64,000 nt of DNA, taken from Pirellulales bacterium (GTDB lineage Bacteria > Planctomycetota > Planctomycetia > Pirellulales > JAEUIK01). The position numbers were made by a program, and so were the translations under genes. Numbering within the stretch: the first letter of the stretch is position 1; each line of letters starts with the position of its first letter. Shown here in pieces: positions 60,499 through 64,000 of the stretch. The notes under the pieces were generated by a model. It searched no databases and was not told the DNA's origin. It saw nothing but the letters and a program-made list of their open reading frames with translations. The stretch lies in the NCBI GenBank assembly GCA_019745975.1, contig JAIESQ010000060.1:16457-80456 (forward strand), in the 5' to 3' direction.

Positions 60499-60781
60499 AT
60501 TTCTTCTTCTTCCCGCCCGCCTTGAATTCCTCGAGCGTCAAGAAATCGTCGTCGTCCTTGTCGAGCTTGTGGAACCGCTTGGTGGCCTTTTCCTTCTTCG
60601 CCTCTTCGGTCCGCTTGCCGAGGAACTCGTCGAGCGACAACTTGTCGTCGTCGTTCTTGTCGGCCTTTTCGAAACGCTGCTCGGGCGTTTTCTTCGGCTT
60701 GGCCGCGCCTCCCGCCCAGGCCGCCGACGCGCCGCCGAATAACACGGTGAGCCCCAGCACCCAGCACAGTAAACGCGTCAT
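60497..60781 (-). CDS. exported EF-hand calcium-binding protein
   Basis: GGAGGAG lies seven bases before ATG 60781. The 94-residue product has a Sec signal peptide (LLCWVLGLTVLFGGASAAWA) and two EF-hand loops, DKNDDDKLSLDE (Asp41-Glu52) and DKDDDDFLTLEE (Asp74-Glu85). The mature protein is Lys-rich. It probably binds calcium in the periplasm; a partner is unknown. The gene ends at the heptamer array. Confidence 0.85.
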   Translation of the reverse strand: MTRLLCWVLGLTVLFGGASAAWAGGAAKPKKTPEQRFEKADKNDDDKLSLDEFLGKRTEEAKKEKATKRFHKLDKDDDDFLTLEEFKAGGKKKK

Positions 60782-61046
60782 TTCCAGCTCCTCCAGCAAA
60801 GGTTCTTGATATTGATTGTGCGCGGCGGGCGACCACCTCGCGCCATTCTCGCTGCCGAATGCAGCCTCGCGCGACGCCCTTTACAAACCCTGTCCCCACC
60901 CAAAAGTTCCGCCGCTGCTGGTCCAGTTGCTGAAAACTGAACACTGAAAACCGAAGATTGAAATTAACCTGCCCGTTTGTGTTCTCTTCCCCGGCCGGTC
61001 AGAATCGAGTGAGTCGCTCGACGATTTTCGCCTGGGATGCAGGGTC
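60782..61046. other. divergent spacer
   Basis: The 265-bp region contains a third heptamer array (60932-60957) and no gene. It should hold the promoters of the EF-hand gene and the downstream operon, but no strong consensus was seen. Confidence 0.45.
60932..60957. repeat. third heptamer array
   Basis: GAAAACT, GAACACT, GAAAACC and GAAGATT are consecutive variants in the same orientation as the right array. This may mark an outer boundary of a larger cassette. Confidence 0.65.
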
Positions 61047-61766
61047 ATGGTTCATCGCTGCCGGGTTCGCAGTTTTGTTGCCTGCGCCGCGACTGTCGTG
61101 GTCGCGCTCCCCGCCACGGCCCGCGCCGGCATGCCTTCGGTCGGGCTGAGCGAGGTGGCCGGCATGCGGCTCGAAGCCATCTCGTTTTTTCTCGTCGGCT
61201 TTCTAGTTTCGTCGCTGGCCATCAAGTGGCTCTGGAACTGGCTGGCCATCGACTTCGCTTGGCTGCCGCGGTTGAGCTATCTCAAAGCCTGCGGGCTCGT
61301 CGGGCTGTGGGGGCTGTTGTTCGTGATCGTGCTGACGATGATCTCGGGCGCGCGCGAGCTGATGACCCCCGGCGCGTGGAAGAAAAACGGCGCGACGTAC
61401 CTCCTGACGTCGGTAGATGAGCCGCAGGGCGCCGCCCCCGGCAGTGCTTACGAACGTTTCGATCACCTCAAGCAATTGAGCGACCGGCTGCGACAGTTCG
61501 CCGCTGAGCACGACGGCAACTTTCCGGCGACCGAGGCCGAATTGACGAACTTGCCCGAAGAGTGGCTCGTGCCCAACCAAGGTGGGCTGCGCTACGTCTA
61601 CGTCACGGGGCGCAAGCCGGCCGATGGCGACGTTCCGCTTGCCTACGAGCCCTCGATCGACGGTGGCAAGGTGCTTGTCGCTACGTGCGCGGGGGACGTT
61701 GTCGAATTGCCGTTCGACGACGTGCTCAAGCGGCTGGCAAATCGCACCAGCCCGCAGGCGGAGTGA
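61047..61766 (+). CDS. membrane protein with soluble C-terminal domain, DUF1559 operon
   Basis: The 239-residue protein starts at ATG 61047. It has a signal/anchor (CAATVVVALPATARA), two further membrane segments (ISFFLVGFLVSSLAIKWLW and GLVGLWGLLFVIVLTMI), and a soluble domain of about 130 residues with LKQLSDRLRQFAAEHDGNFPATEAEL and YEPSIDGGKVLVATCAGDV, reminiscent of pseudopilin-like globular domains. The next gene begins three bases later, so it is in an operon with the DUF1559-like genes. Function is unknown. Confidence 0.8.
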   Translation: MVHRCRVRSFVACAATVVVALPATARAGMPSVGLSEVAGMRLEAISFFLVGFLVSSLAIKWLWNWLAIDFAWLPRLSYLKACGLVGLWGLLFVIVLTMISGARELMTPGAWKKNGATYLLTSVDEPQGAAPGSAYERFDHLKQLSDRLRQFAAEHDGNFPATEAELTNLPEEWLVPNQGGLRYVYVTGRKPADGDVPLAYEPSIDGGKVLVATCAGDVVELPFDDVLKRLANRTSPQAE

Positions 61767-61769
61767 GCG

Positions 61770-62789
61770 ATGACGTCGCGCTGGACCAGGTTTTGGAAAG
61801 TCGCCGCCGGCGTCGTCATTCTATTACTTGTCGTCACTGCGCTCGGGCTGTCGCAGACGCTAGAAGTGTTTTTTCGCCTGGCTTTCGGCTGGATCAGATT
61901 TCTAGGCGACGCGCGTCCGCGCGTGCGGATCGATGCTGGTAAAACGAGCCTGGTGATCGCCTTGCTAGGCGCGTTTGTCGTCGGCGCCCATTTCGTGCTG
62001 ACGCGGCTGTATCGCGCGCGGCAAAGTGCGATCGCCGGCGACTCGCCTCCCAGCCCACCAGGCGATCGCGACGGCTGGCGCTGGAAGTGGACCGGCGTGA
62101 TCACCGCGCTGCTGGTGCTTGGCTACCTGGCCGGCGTCACGATCGCGGGCTTCTCGCACCACGTCGCCTGGGAGTTTCGCGAACGTAACGCCCATCCGCG
62201 CCGCCAACTATGGGCCTTACACCAGGCGACCGAAAAGCACAAAGACAAGCTCGGATTGCTCCCCTCGGGAGCGACTGCCACGCCCGTTGGCCGCCTGTTG
62301 CATGGCTGGCAAACGCAATTGCTGCCTTATTTCGACCGACAGGCACTCTACAAAAAAATCAACCTGCAACTTCCCTGGAACGATCCGAGCAACCGTGAAC
62401 CGTTCTCACTCGAAGTCGCCGAGTTTGGCGGCAACGGCGCGGCGTATGGAAGTCGTGCCCACGAGGGCTACGCGCCGACCGCCTATGCGGCCAACTCGCG
62501 TCTCTTGAGTGGTACTAAGGTGGTCCAACCGACCGACATCGTCGATGGCACGTCGAATACCATCTTGGCCGGCGAAATTGTCGGCCAGTTGCCCGCCTGG
62601 GGACGTCCTAACAACAGCCGCGATCCGGCGGCCGGCTTGGGTGGTGGCCCCGATCAATTCGGTTCTCCCTGGGACGGCGGTGTGTACCTCCTCTATGCCG
62701 ACGGCGGCATGCACTATCTATCGCATGATACCGATCCCTACGTCTTGCGCGCGTTGGCGACCCCCGCAGGCCAAGAGCTTTACCCCTGA
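61770..62789 (+). CDS. DUF1559-like membrane protein (paralogue 1)
   Basis: The 339-residue protein starts three bases after the preceding stop. It has membrane segments near residues 9-28, 60-75 and 110-130, then a DUF1559-like domain: LLPSGATATPVGRLLHGWQTQLLPYFDRQALY, DIVDGTSNTILAGEIVGQLPAWG, and VYLLYADGGMHYLSHDTDPYVLRALATPAG. The usual His of the H-x9-DG motif is Trp here, and no prepilin-type leader is present, unlike most DUF1559 proteins. It is presumably envelope-associated. It is paralogous to the next gene. Confidence 0.85.
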   Translation: MTSRWTRFWKVAAGVVILLLVVTALGLSQTLEVFFRLAFGWIRFLGDARPRVRIDAGKTSLVIALLGAFVVGAHFVLTRLYRARQSAIAGDSPPSPPGDRDGWRWKWTGVITALLVLGYLAGVTIAGFSHHVAWEFRERNAHPRRQLWALHQATEKHKDKLGLLPSGATATPVGRLLHGWQTQLLPYFDRQALYKKINLQLPWNDPSNREPFSLEVAEFGGNGAAYGSRAHEGYAPTAYAANSRLLSGTKVVQPTDIVDGTSNTILAGEIVGQLPAWGRPNNSRDPAAGLGGGPDQFGSPWDGGVYLLYADGGMHYLSHDTDPYVLRALATPAGQELYP

Positions 62790-62821
62790 ACAAGAATCGT
62801 CGCCCGCAGGCGGAGTGACCG

Positions 62822-63883
62822 ATGACGTCGCGTACGTCCCGATGGCTGATTGGTGGGAGCGCCGCTTTTCTGCTCCTGACGTGCGCCTGTTGTGGTCTGC
62901 CGGTGCTGCCCGAAACGCTCTTCTATCTGGCGTTCGGTTGGGGCTTGTTTCTCTATCACGTGCTGCCGGGCGTGCAGTTGAATGTCGGCAACACGATCCT
63001 GGCAGGCGTGCTCTTGGTGGTGTTTGTCGTCGGACTGCACGCGGCGCTCGGCTGGTTGTATCGGTCCCGACAGAATTATCTGGCCGGCAGTCAATCGGCC
63101 GAGACCGTCGCACCTGAGTCACTCTCTAACTGGCGCTGGAAGTGGACGGCGGCAATCGTGACCGTCACGGTGCTGGCGTTCGTGGCCGGCATCAGCACGG
63201 TCGGCATCACGCACCAATTTGCCTGGCTGGCCACGTCGGAGGAGCGGCTGTTGGAGACCGGCATGCGCGAATCCGGCTGGCGGCAAATGTCGAAAAACAA
63301 TCTGATGTACATCGGCATTGGTCTGAATAACTACTCGCAAAACCTGGGCAGTTTCCCGCCCGGCGCAATGGCTACGCCCGAGGGGCGCATGCTCCACGGC
63401 TGGCAGACCTACCTGCTTCCTTATCTGGAGGCGAGCTCTGTCGAACGGATTCTCCATCGAGACAAACCTTGGAACGATCCGGCGAATCGCGAAGCGTTTT
63501 TCACTCGATTGTCCTACTTTGGCGGCAATGGCGAGCGCTTTGGCACGCCCCCCGCCGATGGCTACGCGCCGAGCGTCTACTCGGCCAACTCCCGACTGCT
63601 CGGCGGCTCGCGACCCATCAAACCAGCCGACATCATCGACGGCGCTTCCAATACGATCATGGCCGGCGAAGTCGTCGGCCAGTTGCCCGCCTGGGGGCAT
63701 CCCACCAACTGGCGCGATCCCGCCGCTGGCCTGGACGGCAAGCCCGATCAGCTCGGCTCGCCGTGGAAGTATGGCGTCAACGTCCTGATGGCCGACGGCA
63801 GCGTGCAATTGCTCTCGCGCGACATCGACCCGCGCGTGCTCCGCGCCCTGGCCACCCCCGCCGGCGGGGAACCGCCGCAGTAG
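62822..63883 (+). CDS. DUF1559-like membrane protein (paralogue 2)
   Basis: The 353-residue protein starts 32 bp after paralogue 1 and has the same order: N-terminal membrane segments, FPPGAMATPEGRMLHGWQTYLLPYLE, DIIDGASNTIMAGEVVGQLPAWG, and VLMADGSVQLLSRDIDPRVLRALATPAG. Again Trp replaces the His of H-x9-DG. The two genes are a tandem duplication. A Cys-rich patch (LLTCACCGLPVLP) lies in the first membrane region. Function is unknown. Confidence 0.85.
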   Translation: MTSRTSRWLIGGSAAFLLLTCACCGLPVLPETLFYLAFGWGLFLYHVLPGVQLNVGNTILAGVLLVVFVVGLHAALGWLYRSRQNYLAGSQSAETVAPESLSNWRWKWTAAIVTVTVLAFVAGISTVGITHQFAWLATSEERLLETGMRESGWRQMSKNNLMYIGIGLNNYSQNLGSFPPGAMATPEGRMLHGWQTYLLPYLEASSVERILHRDKPWNDPANREAFFTRLSYFGGNGERFGTPPADGYAPSVYSANSRLLGGSRPIKPADIIDGASNTIMAGEVVGQLPAWGHPTNWRDPAAGLDGKPDQLGSPWKYGVNVLMADGSVQLLSRDIDPRVLRALATPAGGEPPQ

Positions 63884-63962
63884 CGTCGTACGATAGAGTC
63901 TTTGGACGCAACCGGAGCTTTGGATCTGCACTTTCTGAGAAATCGTCGGTAACTGGTATTCC

Positions 63963-64000
63963 ATGAAAAACGGCTCTTCCCTCAAGCTGCGGTTGCGAGA
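63963..64000 (+). CDS. possible start of next gene (partial)
   Basis: ATG 63963 opens a frame (MKNGSSLKLRLR) that runs to the window edge. Only 12 codons are visible, without a clear ribosome site. It may be the next operon member or chance. Confidence 0.3.
   Translation, partial: MKNGSSLKLRLR

Overview
The window looks like high-GC chromosomal DNA from a planctomycete, probably order Pirellulales. The evidence is lineage-typical content: two PEP-CTERM proteins, two DUF1559-like proteins, short membrane proteins beginning with an NPYRAP-type or SLRT-type N-terminus, a stand-alone RNA polymerase alpha-CTD protein, a type III glutamine synthetase, and loose spacers rich in palindromic repeats. 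The assignment is inferred from family content, not from a marker gene. I saw no rRNA, tRNA, CRISPR array, prophage or IS transposase.

Layout. 1-8.6 kb: end of a TPR protein, an alpha/beta hydrolase, a DUF2617-like protein, a caspase/legumain-fold peptidase, a PA0069-type radical SAM protein, a membrane protein, a small CsrA-like protein and an enolase-superfamily enzyme. 8.9-13.3 kb: an exported fusion of a nuclease-like and a thioredoxin-like domain, then two tandem PEP-CTERM paralogues behind a good promoter and a long leader. 13.7-22.6 kb: AMP-forming acyl-CoA synthetase, a 1.3 kb repeat-filled spacer, an ABC-2 permease, asparagine synthetase, a MITE-like element and a PIN-TRAM protein. 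22.6-34.0 kb: a tight minus-strand run, in transcription order 6-phosphofructokinase, PEP carboxylase, transglutaminase/DUF2126 amidoligase, ATP-grasp/alpha-E protein and a second transglutaminase. The last three match a peptide-ligase/transglutaminase system that is predicted but poorly characterised. 34.4-43.8 kb: zinc metallopeptidase, glutamine synthetase III, small membrane proteins, a HI0933-type flavoprotein and GlgC. 43.9-49.2 kb: a sodium:solute symporter operon followed by a GH35-like glycosidase. 49.3-60.1 kb: alpha-CTD protein, PcrA/UvrD helicase, old-yellow-enzyme homologue, Mfd and a peptidylprolyl isomerase. 60.1-64 kb: a four-helix-bundle (IVP-like) gene bracketed by heptamer arrays, an EF-hand protein, and an operon with two DUF1559-like paralogues.

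The most unusual feature is the repeat landscape. At least five families of short composite elements occur. Each full copy has inverted outer ends and an internal hairpin near each end. They fill spacers, abut or supply stop codons, and lie inside coding sequences in an open frame. Two about 130-bp copies of one family are gap-free homologues differing at about 17 positions (hand alignment). One lies inside the flavoprotein and the other inside the signal-peptide region of the peptidylprolyl isomerase, where element plus a possible TC duplication is 138 bp, a multiple of three. A separate 122-bp element at 20790-20911 has long terminal inverted repeats and an 11-bp flanking direct repeat. The four-helix-bundle gene at 60.1-60.4 kb sits between inverted arrays of a 7-bp repeat, and a gene-less array of the same repeat lies at 15.87 kb.
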